Below are positions 9,657 to 19,553 of a stretch of DNA of 64,000 nt, piece by piece. The position numbers were made by a program, and so were the translations under genes. This DNA is from Primulina eburnea (Eukaryota; Streptophyta; Magnoliopsida; Lamiales; Gesneriaceae). The notes beneath the pieces were generated by a model. That model saw only the letters and a list, made by a program, of their open reading frames with translations, did no database searches and had not been told where the DNA came from. The DNA is taken from assembly GCF_022965805.1 (NCBI RefSeq), contig NC_133108.1:40928051-40992050 (forward strand), written 5' to 3'. How positions within the stretch are numbered: position 1 is the stretch's first letter; each line of letters begins with the position of its first letter.

Positions 9657-11053
9657 CAGATTCTTCCTGGCTTAAGACTTCCTCTTCTTCATATATACTC
9701 TCATCTGAGGCAATGTCCTCAAATCGGTATACTTGAATGAGATCTTGGTAATAAACTGCATCTTCTATATCCGGAGTAGGATCGAAGCGTTTAATACCTC
9801 TTTTCTCATTTTCTGGACAGTTGGTTGAGATATGACCTTTTGCTCCACATGTCCAACAATTACAATCTTTGAAACTTTCATTGGCTCGCGTATGAGCTCT
9901 TCTAAAAGTTTCTTTTGTAGGTGTTATTCCTGTGCTTCGAGATGAACTCGATGCCTGGGATGATATCCTACTTCTCGATGGTCCGCTTCTTCGTCCAGAT
10001 TTATAAGATCTGGCTTTCTGTCTAGACCATACGGTTCTTGGTTTCCAAGAACTCCTTCCACTTCGTGCATAAGGATGAGTCCTAAAACTTTTCCTTTTAT
10101 GCTTTTGTGGTTTACTTCCAATAATTGTTGGAAGATCATTTTCCTTACAACACAAAGGAGTTCTTTTGTTGATACCCCTTAGTCGTTTGTAATTCTTTTG
10201 TAATGCTGTCATGTGACACCATTCTGCCAATTTTCCTTTAAGGAAAGAGGCTCTTCTTGCCAATGTATCTGGATTACCAGGTACGTATTCCCTTATGAGC
10301 ATTTCTCTCCAAGAAAAGCTGCATAGCTATATCTTCTTCGACTCCTGAATTCCATCTATATTTGGTGAATAACATAATGTATTCATCTACCAAACATATA
10401 TCATGTAATTCAAGACTATACAGAGCTTGAGTATATTTTTTCTTCTTCTCTGTATCTTGACTATTGAAATAGTCTACCCCTATAAAGTGTGCTTTGAATA
10501 GGGTAGCCATCTTTCCAGCGATCTCACTAAGAGATTCCCCAACTAGGACTGACTCTTTCATGTCTGATGAAGTCATGTCCCAAGCAATTTTCACTGATCC
10601 CATAAGACTCATTTCCAAAAGTTTAATGAATCCTTCTTTGTTGAGATCAAGTGTTCCTGCCGCAATCCTCATAGCAGATGTCCAATCGTCTATGAGATCT
10701 TCTCTGTTTTTGAAGTCCAATACATCAAGGTTAAGCATTACCCCGTAAAGATGTATATGATCTAAAACAGTTTTCCCATAGGGTGTTTGGTGCAAAGGAA
10801 TTTGAGTTCTCCTTGCCCTTGTTCCCGCTGGGTGTGATCCTCCACCAGTATGGAAATCAGTCTGAGATTCTCTCATATTTACATTATGAGATCCCATACT
10901 TTCCCTTGGTGGTTCCTGAGAAGATGACCAGGTTATTGCAGGTGGTGTTTCACCTACTGCTGTATTCATCTTTAGATCTACTACTTTGAGATTTGCGAAA
11001 GATTCCGCAAGCTCTTGTAGATCCTCCAAACCAATCCTTTCTAAAGTTGTCAT
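9631..11053 (-). pseudogene. Capsid-like gene, frameshifted
   Basis: Two frames, 11053-10274 and 10302-9631, together form one capsid-like protein of about 480 residues. The first holds a folded-looking core (VLDFKNREDLIDDWTSAM region). The second holds an Arg/Ser-rich basic stretch, a zinc knuckle CWTCGAKGHISTNC (Cx2Cx4Hx4C) and an acidic C-terminus (DESIYEEEEVL): the usual caulimovirid capsid layout, used for nucleic-acid binding and packaging. Copy 2 reads through the junction region and is about 20 bp longer there, so copy 1 carries a small frameshifting deletion near 10303. The start codon touches the stop of the preceding 123-codon ORF. Confidence 0.75.
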
Positions 11054-11424
11054 CAGATTAATTTCTTTTCTGAGACAGACTTGATTAGATTGATCATCTT
11101 TTCTTCTTCAGTTAAAGGTTTTGACACCACTCTGGCCTTCCCTTGTTGATGTAACAAAGGTTCGGTACCAAAGGATGGTGGTAACCAACCTCCTGAAGTT
11201 CTTTTACTAGAACTTGGTTGTTGTTCTTGTTTCTGTATTCTTGTTTGAATATCCTTTAAGATCTCAAGAATTTCTTCTTGTTTCTCTAGGACCTTTTCAA
11301 CCCTTTGGGGTACATAATATAGCATATTGCCATAATTTTGTACCGTTTTCTGTATTTCTCTAAGATCCAGAGAGAGCTTAGAGGAGTCTGGTACTATCTC
11401 CAGAAATTTATTATTCTGAATCAT
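11053..11424 (-). CDS. Small ORF with coiled-coil (virion-associated-protein-like position)
   Basis: 123 residues. The middle (about 30-68: VEKVLEKQEEILEILKDIQ) has clear heptad spacing and is likely a coiled coil. It is followed by a Ser/Pro/basic stretch. Caulimovirids carry a small coiled-coil virion-associated protein upstream of the capsid gene; position and form agree, but sequence identity could not be tested. The stop overlaps the capsid start by one base. In copy 2 only a 90-bp inverted piece of this ORF remains. Confidence 0.5.
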   Translation of the reverse strand: MIQNNKFLEIVPDSSKLSLDLREIQKTVQNYGNMLYYVPQRVEKVLEKQEEILEILKDIQTRIQKQEQQPSSSKRTSGGWLPPSFGTEPLLHQQGKARVVSKPLTEEEKMINLIKSVSEKKLI

Positions 11425-11471
11425 AAATTTTTACCTGAGGGTGCTGTTGCTTCCCTTCGTAGTTCTTCTGT

Positions 11472-11669
11472 CTATACAGATCCATGGTTCTCTGAAGAAT
11501 TTCTTCTGAGTAGATTTTGAAGTATGTTTTTACAGTTCTTTAAACCTTGTAAACGCATACCTTTCGTTCTGAGTTCAGTGAAGCATGTACTTCGCTGTAA
11601 TTCTTGTTCTAATTGAATTATTTCCAGGGAAATAAGTTCAATTTCGAACTGGATGGTAGTCCCTGGCAT
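11472..11669 (-). CDS. Small ORF, 65 residues, second in the viral polycistron
   Basis: It begins 2 bp after the stop of the 97-codon ORF and ends 47 bp before the next ORF. Leu/Glu-rich N-terminal half (IELISLEIIQLEQELQ), probably helical, then a basic tail. No family recognised. It may be a real accessory ORF or the front part of a helical protein whose continuation has shifted frame. Confidence 0.35.
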   Translation of the reverse strand: MPGTTIQFEIELISLEIIQLEQELQRSTCFTELRTKGMRLQGLKNCKNILQNLLRRNSSENHGSV

Positions 11670-11671
11670 AT

Positions 11672-11965
11672 TTAACAGATCATTGAAGATCTGGTTTTTT
11701 CGGCCTGTAAGAGTCTACCTTTTGTGTATGCAAGGTTTTGCAAACACTGCTGTCTTTCATCAGGAGATAAATTTCCTGATTCCATGAGTTGTTTCAGATG
11801 CTTTATAGAACATCTGAATAGCTCTATTCGGAAACTAATGTTTCTGGAATAGAGATTGAAATGATTTCGGGGATTCCTAAATCCTTTCATTCCTTGATAC
11901 ATGACATATACCGTCATATGTCTGATGTTTCCATCAGATCTGTACCATAACTTTGTGGTCACCAT
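11672..11965 (-). CDS. Small ORF, 97 residues, first in the viral polycistron
   Basis: First open frame after the primer-binding site, about 190 bp downstream of it. It contains a helical segment (SIKHLKQLMESG, about 55-66) and DERQQCLQNLAYTKGRL. No family recognised. Its place fits the small leader-proximal ORFs of caulimovirids. It is absent from copy 2, where this part of the genome is deleted. Confidence 0.4.
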   Translation of the reverse strand: MVTTKLWYRSDGNIRHMTVYVMYQGMKGFRNPRNHFNLYSRNISFRIELFRCSIKHLKQLMESGNLSPDERQQCLQNLAYTKGRLLQAEKTRSSMIC

Positions 11966-12157
11966 TGGAACATACCTTTGTTCTCATATCTAACAATAGT
12001 TAGATAAACTTGTGTATATTCCAAAATATTGGAATAGTTCTTGTAAATTATTCTTCTCGAACTAAAGTTCGGATTCATAATTTTTTCGAAATTCTCCTTC
12101 TCATACATTTAGTTACTAGTAATAATAAAATTTTCGTGTTTGAAATAAATTAACCAT
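11966..12157 (-). other. Leader-type spacer between primer-binding site and first ORF
   Basis: AT-rich sequence between the primer-binding site and the first viral ORF; nothing else recognised. Confidence 0.4.
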
Positions 12158-12169
12158 GCTCTGATACCA
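12158..12169 (-). promoter_or_regulatory. Primer-binding site (initiator tRNA-Met type) of copy 1
   Basis: TGGTATCAGAGC on the minus strand is complementary to the 3' end of initiator tRNA-Met, the minus-strand primer used by caulimovirids and many plant LTR elements. It lies 156 bp inside the right end of the TIR-bounded unit and upstream of all ORFs. In copy 2 only part of the motif remains next to a deletion joint (about 42998-43008). Confidence 0.8.
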
Positions 12170-12187
12170 TTTTGTGAAAGCGCGGAG

Positions 12188-12325
12188 GATCAATTAAAAT
12201 CAAAATAAGAATAAGGGGTATTTTCGTCTTTTTTAAACTTATAGGGAGTTTGAACAAAGTTTTTTAGGTTTAGGGAGTTGTAATAAAGTTTGGTTGGGTA
12301 TTAGGGATTTATCTACAATTTACCC
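12188..12325 (-). repeat. Right terminal inverted repeat, copy 1
   Basis: Inverted relative to 3935-4075; reading inward it begins GGGTAAATTGTAG. The 9-bp duplicate ATAAAACAA follows at 12326-12334. Confidence 0.75.
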
Positions 12326-12520
12326 ATAAAACAATGTGTTTACTAATTATATTTTTGATTTGTTTCAAAAAAAAATATTTTTTAGAAAAATTATGGTATG
12401 TATTGCGGTACTTTTTTTTTTTTTTTTTTGAATAGGTATGTATTGCGTACTTATTGGGTACTGTAATAAATAAAAAAGTAAGATCACGTATTTTAGAAAA
12501 TTGTTCACTATTCGAAATTA

Positions 12521-12700
12521 GAGTAGGTCTCTTGTGAGACGATCTCACGAATCTTTATCTGTAAGACGTGTCAACCCTATCGATATTCACAATAAAAAGT
12601 AATACTCTTAGCATAAAAATTAATACTTTTTCACGGATGACCCAAATAAAAGATCTGTATCATAAAATGCGACCCGTGAGATCGTCTCACACAAGTTTTT
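12521..12700. repeat. GAGACGGTCTC-ended MITE-like repeat, copy B
   Basis: Opposite orientation to copy A. The left end has GTGAGACGATCTCAC and the right end GTGAGATCGTCTCAC; the interior carries the usual GTAATACTCTTAGCAT core. Confidence 0.75.
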
Positions 12701-12789
12701 GCCTAGAAAATTAATATTATTTTAAATTGAATAATTAATTTATATTCACATTAATCCTCGCGCAAATTTTTTACAAATAAGATCATTTG

Positions 12790-13660
12790 AATAGCTTTTT
12801 GGTAGCGCACTCTAGTGGACTCAATCCTATTTTTCATTGAGACATTCGTTTTAGAAGATATTTAAATGAGGTCGAAGTGAGTGAGTTCGCTAACCTTTTA
12901 GGGGTTCTAAACAAGGTTAGATTACAGAGGGGTGTGGGGGATTTTAGAGTCTGAGTAGGAGACTATTCATGTATGTTCTCTGTTGGAACCTTTTATAATT
13001 CCTTCTTTCTTTTTTCATCTTTCCCTTATTTTCCTTACTTTGAAAATATCTGGAAATTACCGATCCATCATAAAATTCAGTTTTTGCGTGGATTATGGCT
13101 ATGGGAAAACTATCCACTTGTAGTTCGATGCGAAGAAGGTGGCCTCTATGTATGTTATGTTCGCATTGGTGCACTTTATGTCAGAAGCACGAAGAAAATC
13201 AGGATCACTTGTTGGTGCATTGTTCTTTTTCAAAAGACATTTGGACAAAATTTTTGCTAGAGTTGGGTTTTCAGTGGTTATATCCGAGGAGGGCTGTAGA
13301 TATGATTGTCATGGAGGCGGGAGGAGTTCCAAGCAGAAAATTTATGATCTTCTCGCACATTATGATACATTGTACCCTTTGGTCTATATGGTTGGAGAGA
13401 GATCAAAGAATGTTTCAAGAGGTTTCGGAGACAGCGGACGAAGTTCGGGAGAAGATCAAGTTCAGGGTTGCGAGTTGGACAAAAAATATTAAAGACTTTA
13501 ATCATTGGTCTATTTTTGATTTGATTAAGGATTGGAAATATGTATGTCCATGAAATTAGTAGGATAGTACTTTCAAGTTGTGATACCTCTCCTCGTGCGG
13601 ATTACTCCCTAGTATGGTAAAACTTTATCTATTAATAAAATCTAATTTCTTATCAATATT
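12790..13660 (+). mobile_element. LINE (non-LTR retrotransposon) 3' remnant
   Basis: The broken frame at 12870-13560 encodes the C-terminal end of a plant LINE polymerase. The segment SEFANLLGVLNKVRL is followed by a zinc-binding reverse-transcriptase-associated motif: CTLCQKHEENQDHLLVHCSF, with W in FSKDIWTKFL and LWSIWLERDQRMF after it (13170-13430). Two plus-strand frames share the motif region, indicating at least one frameshift. After the stop near 13553 comes about 100 bp of 3' UTR ending in an AT-rich tail. The 5' part (endonuclease, RT core) is absent, the usual 5' truncation of LINEs. Confidence 0.75.
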
Positions 13661-13810
13661 TTTTTTTGGGCTTATTTATTTGAATAATAATATTAGTTTT
13701 GTTAGTCCCTTCAAAATTATAACATGTCATAAATGTGATTGTCAAATCACATCAAGAAAGTGAATATATATTTATTTGTGATATGACTCAATTATGATAA
13801 TATTTTTTTA

Positions 13811-13900
13811 ATAAAAATAATATTTTCTTATGTATAAATCAAATAAAATATACGTATCATAAATTGATTTATAAGACTGTCTCAGATGAGTTTTTCTGAT
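13811..13900. repeat. Degenerate half copy of the GAGACGGTCTC repeat
   Basis: It keeps the ATAATATTTTCTTATG, CAAATAAAATATACGTATCATAAA and AGACTGTCTCAGATGAGTTTTT order seen in copy B, with many changes. It lies 260 bp upstream of the plus-strand UGT gene. Confidence 0.4.
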
Positions 13901-14163
13901 ATAAGAAATACATAATAATTGAGTGGACATAATTCATTGAGTTTATAGACCATGTGCATTTCTTTTTCAAAGACCCAAATAATAATATTTGAATATAGAC
14001 ATTTTTTGTAGAATGTCACCTCTTTTCAAATAAATAAATGGAATAAAAAGTAGAAAATGAGATACAATTATCAATCCAACAACAGAGAACTTTCAAAGAA
14101 TCCATTCTCTTCTTCAAGCCATAATCTAGCTCAAATCCTCGAAAATCTTCGTCCATTTTTGCC

Positions 14164-15663
14164 ATGGCCAATCAATCCCACAAGCTCCACTTCATTCTGT
14201 TCCCTCTCATGGCTCCGGGGCACATGATTCCTATGATAGACATCGCGAAATTACTGGCACAAAGAGGTGTAGTTGTCACAATAATCACCACGCCCCTCAA
14301 TGCGAACAGATTCAGCACAGCGATTGATCGTGCGAAAGAATCAGGCCTGGAAATTCATCTCCTCAGGATCCGGTTTCCGTCCTCGGAAGCAGGGTTACCG
14401 GAAGGGTGCGAGAATCTTGATTCGCTTCCCTCACTGGATTTGGCTTCAAATTTCTTTGTAGCCCTTAGTTTGTTGCAGAAAGAAGTGGGAGAATTGTTCG
14501 AGGAGCTAAAACCTCGGCCGAACTGCCTTATTTCAGACATGGGTTTGCCCTGGACTACTCAAATTGCTGAAAAGTTTCAGATTCCTAGAATGGTTTTCCA
14601 TGGAACTTGCTGTTTCTCCCTCTTGTGCTCGCACAATATTGTATCGTCCAAGATTCTTGATACCTTGAGTTCAGATTCGGAGCAATTCGAGGTTCCGAAT
14701 CTTCCTGATTCGATCAGATTAAGAAAATTCCATGTTACGGGTTCCACGAATAGGAGCTCGTCTGTTATAAAAGATGTTTCAGATCAAATCAGAGCTGCAG
14801 AAAAGACATCATTCGGGGTAGTGGTAAATACTTTTCAAGAATTGGAGGCGGAGTATGTGAAGGAATATAGCAAAGCCAAAGGTGAAAATGTCTGGTGCAT
14901 TGGCCCTGTTTCGTTGTGCAACAAAAATAGCTTGGATTTGGTCGACAGAGGAAACAAAGCTTCCATCGATGAGCAAGATTGCTTAAAATGGCTCGATTTA
15001 CACGAGCCCGGATCAGCGATTTACGCTAGTCTCGGGAGCTTATCGCGTCTAATAACACCGCAAATGATCGAGCTTGCACTTGGTCTGGAGGAATCGAACA
15101 GGCCTTTTATTTGGTCATTAGGAGGAGGCGACAAATCAGGTGAACTGGAGAGATGGATCCTGGAAAACGGATTTGAAGAAAGGGTTAACGGAAGAGGACT
15201 CATAATCCGGGGATGGGCTCCCCAACTCCTGATCCTCTCACATAAAGCAATCGGAGGATTCTTGACGCATGCCGGATGGAACTCGACGCTCGAAGGGATC
15301 TCGGCAGGGGTGCCAATGGTGACATGGCCACTTTTTGCAGAGCAATTTTGCAACGAGAAACTGGTCACGGAAGTTCTGAAGATTGGAGTGAGTGTTGGTG
15401 TGGAAACGCCTGTCAAGTGGGGAGAGGAAGAAAAAGTCGGAGTTTTGGTAAAAAGGGATGATGTTAAGAAAGCTTTGGATATGGTGATGGATGGAGGGGA
15501 AAATGGAGAAGAAAGGAGGAGAAAAGCTAGGGAGCTTGGAGAAATGGCGAACAAGGCCATCAATGGAGGTTCTTCTTATGGTAATATTTCGAGTTTGATT
15601 CAAGAGATTATGGCTAAATCAAATCTTGGTGACACCAGTGGCGAAGAGACTATCCTTGTATAG
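14164..15663 (+). CDS. UDP-glycosyltransferase, UGT73-like, single exon, intact
   Basis: 499 residues, uninterrupted. The catalytic His is H20 (MAPGHMIP) and the catalytic Asp lies in CLISDMGLPW near residue 122. The PSPG box (WAPQLLILSHKAIGGFLTHAGWNS...FAEQ) is near residues 355-400, and the C-terminal helix is GSSYGNISSLIQEIM. The PSPG motif reads HAGWNS where nearly all plant UGTs, including the three paralogues here, have HCGWNS. The final Gln points to UDP-glucose as donor. It glycosylates an unknown small molecule, in the phenylpropanoid/flavonoid/terpenoid range for this family. It is on the opposite strand from its paralogues and has no intron. The ATG lies in a pyrimidine-rich 5' leader. 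Confidence 0.92.
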   Translation: MANQSHKLHFILFPLMAPGHMIPMIDIAKLLAQRGVVVTIITTPLNANRFSTAIDRAKESGLEIHLLRIRFPSSEAGLPEGCENLDSLPSLDLASNFFVALSLLQKEVGELFEELKPRPNCLISDMGLPWTTQIAEKFQIPRMVFHGTCCFSLLCSHNIVSSKILDTLSSDSEQFEVPNLPDSIRLRKFHVTGSTNRSSSVIKDVSDQIRAAEKTSFGVVVNTFQELEAEYVKEYSKAKGENVWCIGPVSLCNKNSLDLVDRGNKASIDEQDCLKWLDLHEPGSAIYASLGSLSRLITPQMIELALGLEESNRPFIWSLGGGDKSGELERWILENGFEERVNGRGLIIRGWAPQLLILSHKAIGGFLTHAGWNSTLEGISAGVPMVTWPLFAEQFCNEKLVTEVLKIGVSVGVETPVKWGEEEKVGVLVKRDDVKKALDMVMDGGENGEERRRKARELGEMANKAINGGSSYGNISSLIQEIMAKSNLGDTSGEETILV

Positions 15664-17040
15664 AAGGAAATTAAAAGTTTTAAGCTCTAAAAATTTGAAC
15701 TTGCCAAGTCTGTCTACTTCTTTTTTCTGATGATACTATTACAATTTATGGTAGATTCGATACTACATGTGGGATGCTACTCCACATGATTTGGATGGAC
15801 AAGATTCACATACATATGTATTCCCACATGGTTTGGATGGACAAGATTCACATACATACGTGATTTTAAAAAATTTAGTGAACCCCATGTATGTGTGTTA
15901 AATTTGGGCTCTTGATTCTATCATGGGGTAGTGTCCCTACATATAGGATGGAATGAACCACAATTTATAGAGATGGAGATGATGCAGAATTAAAAAAATA
16001 TACATAGAAAGTTAAATATTCAATCTAAAAAACTTGTATTTTTTTTTGCTACGGGATGGGGACACTAATTACATAAAATTATTTCTGGGCACTCTCCTGA
16101 ATCTACTTATTTCTAACTTGTCTTCATCGATAATCTTCCTAAGCCTTGGCGAAGGGTCCTCGACACTTCATAAAAAACTTGTATTATTAAATGATAATAA
16201 ACTAAACATACATAAAGCAATATAGTTTGAAACAACGCAAAAAAAATATTTATTCATGCACACACTATATATTAGGGAAAGTAACAAAAAAAAAAACAAT
16301 TTAGATCGAGATGAAATGACATACAAAATATATAGATAATAAAACATATGTTAATTTAAATTTACAGTTTAACATCAATTATCTACTATCAGGTTAAGTC
16401 GATGCTATCTAAGAGGGCATTGCCCCCATCCATTAATTCTTTGTCACGTGTCAATTAAATTTTTTTTTAATTTCACAAACATGCACAATCATGGTTAAGT
16501 GATTTCAAAATTTGACTATTCTCTTTCGACCATAGTTTTGTCATTTCGAAATTTTCAAATTCTTTCTCTTCCCGTCTTCTCTCTCGGAGTCCATCATTCC
16601 TCTTTTACAGCATGGAAACAAGCTCCAATATCTTTTTAGTAGTGAAGCCAATTTATTAAAGAAAAATAAGTAAGGTAAATTAACTCAAAATATATATTAT
16701 ATTTTTTCGTTCAAATTAATTGTTTATTGAATTTGTTTAGTCAATGTTTGAATAAATTTTTGTCAATAAAATTATCATTATATATGGTCATGAGAATAAA
16801 TCTACAAATGTAAATAAATTGTCATATCACTATTGTTATAATTAAGTACTATTTGATAATATATAATTATGAAGAGACTTAAATAAAATAAAATACACAA
16901 GAGAAATTAAAATAATTAATCATTCAATTTATTTTATTCTTATTATTAGTGGGAAAAAACAAATGAAAAAATTGATTGATTTTCTACATCTCTTTCTGAT
17001 TTTAGCAAATTTATAAAAATATCTTTCTAATATCATATCA
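15664..17040. other. AT-rich intergenic with a short tandem duplication
   Basis: No gene is supported. At about 15780-15862 the phrase CACATG(A/G)TTTGGATGGACAAG followed by ATTCACATACATA occurs twice in direct tandem (unit about 41 bp). The rest is low-complexity AT. Confidence 0.5.
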
Positions 17041-17754
17041 TATAATGTATGTGGATGAACGATTCATTTCAGCAACACTTTATAATTACTTTTGTTTTAA
17101 ATTTTGTAATTTTTTGATCAATAATTTTTAAATTCATAATTAAATTTTGGGTTATAAAATGTTATATTTGTTCAAGCATTTAGAAATCAATAATTTGACA
17201 AAAAAAGTTGATTAAATATTATTTTTGTTTCAATTCAAATAATTTATTTAATTTAAAAGTAATAATTGTTATTTTACCTTTTTTTTTGTTTTTTCATTTG
17301 CTAATATATCTAATTTAGAATTAATTTGGATGATTTCATATACTTTATCATGTGTACTTCATATATATAATTTTTTGAAGTTTTTTTTTTAAATTTAATT
17401 ACATTATAATTATTTTTACTCATTGAATTTATTCAAATGATAGTGAAACAACTCAATAAATAACATAATTAGTTTAATTTAGAATTTAAATTAAAGTTAA
17501 ATAAAATTATTAAAATGAGAAAAATAATTAATACTAATATTAAGTAAAAGTGATTTTTTTAATAAAAAAATAGCCAAAACATTTAAGACCAAGAAGATGA
17601 CTTACTTTGTTGCATACAAACTAAAATATAAATATAACTCAACTTTAATTTATTACCTCGTTTACAAGTAAAACTTTTTCAACATCCATTTTTTTATAGA
17701 TATATATTTTATTTTGAGAGGTTCAACCACAAAGACTAACAAAAATTATTATTT

Positions 17755-19248
17755 TTAATTTGTTTTATGATAGACGACATCTTGTATGAGCAACTCAATG
17801 TTTCTGAATGAAGAACCTCCTTCCTCTGTTGCTCTTTTAGCCATTTCACCCAGTTTACGAGCTCGTTTTCGTCTCTCTTCCCCTTCTTCTCCTCCATCCA
17901 TGAGCTCGTCAATTACCATTTTAATCTCATCATGTTTAACTAACACTCCCACCTTTTCCTCCTCTCCAAGAAGGACAGCCAACTCAACACCTACTCTTAT
18001 GCCAGTCTTGGTCACATGGACGATAAACTTCTCATTGCAAAATTGCTCCGCAAACACCGGCCATGCTATCATTGGCAAGCCTGCAGTAATTCCTTCAAGT
18101 GTCGAGTTCCATCCGCAATGCGTCAAGAATCCTCCAACAGATGGATGAGAAAGTATCATCACTTGCGGCGCCCACCCATGGATCAAGAACCCTCTCCCGT
18201 CGGCGTCGTCTTCGAGTTTCTCTTCTAATAGCCTTGCTTTGAATTCATCTGATGCTTTTCTGATAACCCATATGAAGGGCCGATTCGAAGCTCTTAAGGC
18301 TAAACCGAGCTCCACCAATTGAGAAGTAGAAACACGGGACAAACTTCCAAGACAGACGTAAATAACGGAGGCTTTTTCTTGTAAATCTAGCCATTTTAAG
18401 CATTTATCTCCATCAACCGATGCTTTATCCCCCCTCTCAACGATATCTAACCCATCTTTGTTGCATAACGAAACGGGACCGACAGACCAGAGCTTTTTAC
18501 CATCTCTCACTTTCATGTATTCCTTCACGTATTCAGGCTCCAAATCATGAAATGTATTTATCACCGTTCCATATGCTTCATCCTCAGCCTGTCTCATTTT
18601 GTCTCTTAACTCACTCAAGTTCGGATCCCATTGACTAGCGGTTCCCCGAAGCTGAGCTTTGGTGATTTCAATTCTATCAGGCAATCCCGGCACCACAAAA
18701 TACTCGAAATCAGAAGCTATGGCTTCAAAGTCCTTGGAACTATTCAATATATACAAGCATAAAAGAGAAAAGCAACTGAACCCATGAAACATAAGTCTAG
18801 GAATATGCAAGGCTTTGCCGAGATTTGAAGCCCACGTAAAACACATATCAGCAATGAAACAGTTGACCCGTGGTTCGAGTTCTTCAATGATTCCTCGAAC
18901 CTGATCTTCCAACATGCCGACAGCTGCAAAAAACTTTTTACCATCATCCATGGTTGCGAGCATGTCAAAATTCTCGCACCCTTCGGGGAGCCCGGCTTCG
19001 ACACTAGGGAATTTGAGATGTACGACTCGGACCTGGAGTTGAGAATCGATTGCTCGATCGATAACGTTTCCGAATCTTTTCCCATTGTGGGGTGTGGTTA
19101 AAATGGTGACAGTAGCTCCTCTTTTCGCCAGTAATCTGGCTATATCAACCATGGGGATCATATGGCCTTGAGCCATGAAAGGAAGCAACGCAAAGTGAGG
19201 TTTTTGGTATTCATCAATGGCCATGGTCAATGAGACTGGATTCTCCAC
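17755..19248 (-). CDS. UDP-glycosyltransferase, UGT73-like, single exon, intact
   Basis: 497 residues, open. H29 in MAQGHMIP is the catalytic His; the Asp is in CFIADMCFTW. The PSPG box WAPQVMILSHPSVGGFLTHC...FAEQ is canonical. A second in-frame Met at residue 9 aligns better with the starts of the paralogues, so translation may begin there (MAIDEYQ). A TATA box lies about 61 bp upstream. The closest relative is the truncated copy at 29197; the decayed copy at 31783 belongs to the same subgroup. Acceptor unknown; a cytosolic UDP-sugar-dependent small-molecule glycosyltransferase. Confidence 0.92.
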   Translation of the reverse strand: MENPVSLTMAIDEYQKPHFALLPFMAQGHMIPMVDIARLLAKRGATVTILTTPHNGKRFGNVIDRAIDSQLQVRVVHLKFPSVEAGLPEGCENFDMLATMDDGKKFFAAVGMLEDQVRGIIEELEPRVNCFIADMCFTWASNLGKALHIPRLMFHGFSCFSLLCLYILNSSKDFEAIASDFEYFVVPGLPDRIEITKAQLRGTASQWDPNLSELRDKMRQAEDEAYGTVINTFHDLEPEYVKEYMKVRDGKKLWSVGPVSLCNKDGLDIVERGDKASVDGDKCLKWLDLQEKASVIYVCLGSLSRVSTSQLVELGLALRASNRPFIWVIRKASDEFKARLLEEKLEDDADGRGFLIHGWAPQVMILSHPSVGGFLTHCGWNSTLEGITAGLPMIAWPVFAEQFCNEKFIVHVTKTGIRVGVELAVLLGEEEKVGVLVKHDEIKMVIDELMDGGEEGEERRKRARKLGEMAKRATEEGGSSFRNIELLIQDVVYHKTN

Positions 19249-19308
19249 ACAACTTTAATCAACGTTTAGAGGTTTTCGTCTCTGGCTGGTTGTAAACACT
19301 TGTTATCC

Positions 19309-19316
19309 TTTATATA
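19309..19316 (-). promoter_or_regulatory. TATA box of the 17755 UGT
   Basis: TATATAAA on the minus strand, about 61 bp upstream of the first ATG, at normal plant promoter spacing. The truncated duplicate at 29197 has lost this region. Confidence 0.6.
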
Positions 19317-19553
19317 CTGTGTAAGAAATTGTTGCTACAAAATCTAATTTCTAAAATAAAAATACAAATTTTAGAAATTAGATTTTGTAGCAACTATTTT
19401 TAAAATTTTATTCTAATAATATCTTTTAGATATTATGTAATATCTAATATATATTCACAATATATTAAAAATATTAATAATCTAAATAATATATCTAAAA
19501 TATTATTACTACAATTTTAGATGTTACAATAATAATCCAAATTGATAATTGTT

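Larger units (their letters stand above)
3935..12325 (-). mobile_element. Caulimovirid-like genome bounded by TIRs and 9-bp TSD, copy 1
   Basis: An 8391-bp unit. Both ends begin GGG(A/T)AAATT reading inward, and the first about 135 bp of each end align as an imperfect inverted repeat with almost no gaps. It is flanked by a perfect 9-bp direct repeat, ATAAAACAA, at 3926-3934 and 12326-12334. Inside, on the minus strand, are a tRNA-Met primer-binding site, small ORFs, capsid-like, movement-like, protease-RT-RNase H and a sixth-ORF-like gene, then a TATA box and poly(A) signal: a complete caulimovirid gene set in one compact polycistron with short overlaps. The main break is a frameshifting small deletion in the capsid gene. 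Caulimovirids have no integrase; the TIR and 9-bp TSD are of Mutator-like type. Either the viral genome was captured by a non-autonomous TIR element, or the inverted repeat is native to the viral leader. Confidence 0.8.

Noticed and set aside
15021..15603. Long antisense open frames opposite the UGT genes (also 17786-18148 and 29225-29602)
   Set aside because: They mirror the conserved coding frame on the other strand and have no domain of their own.
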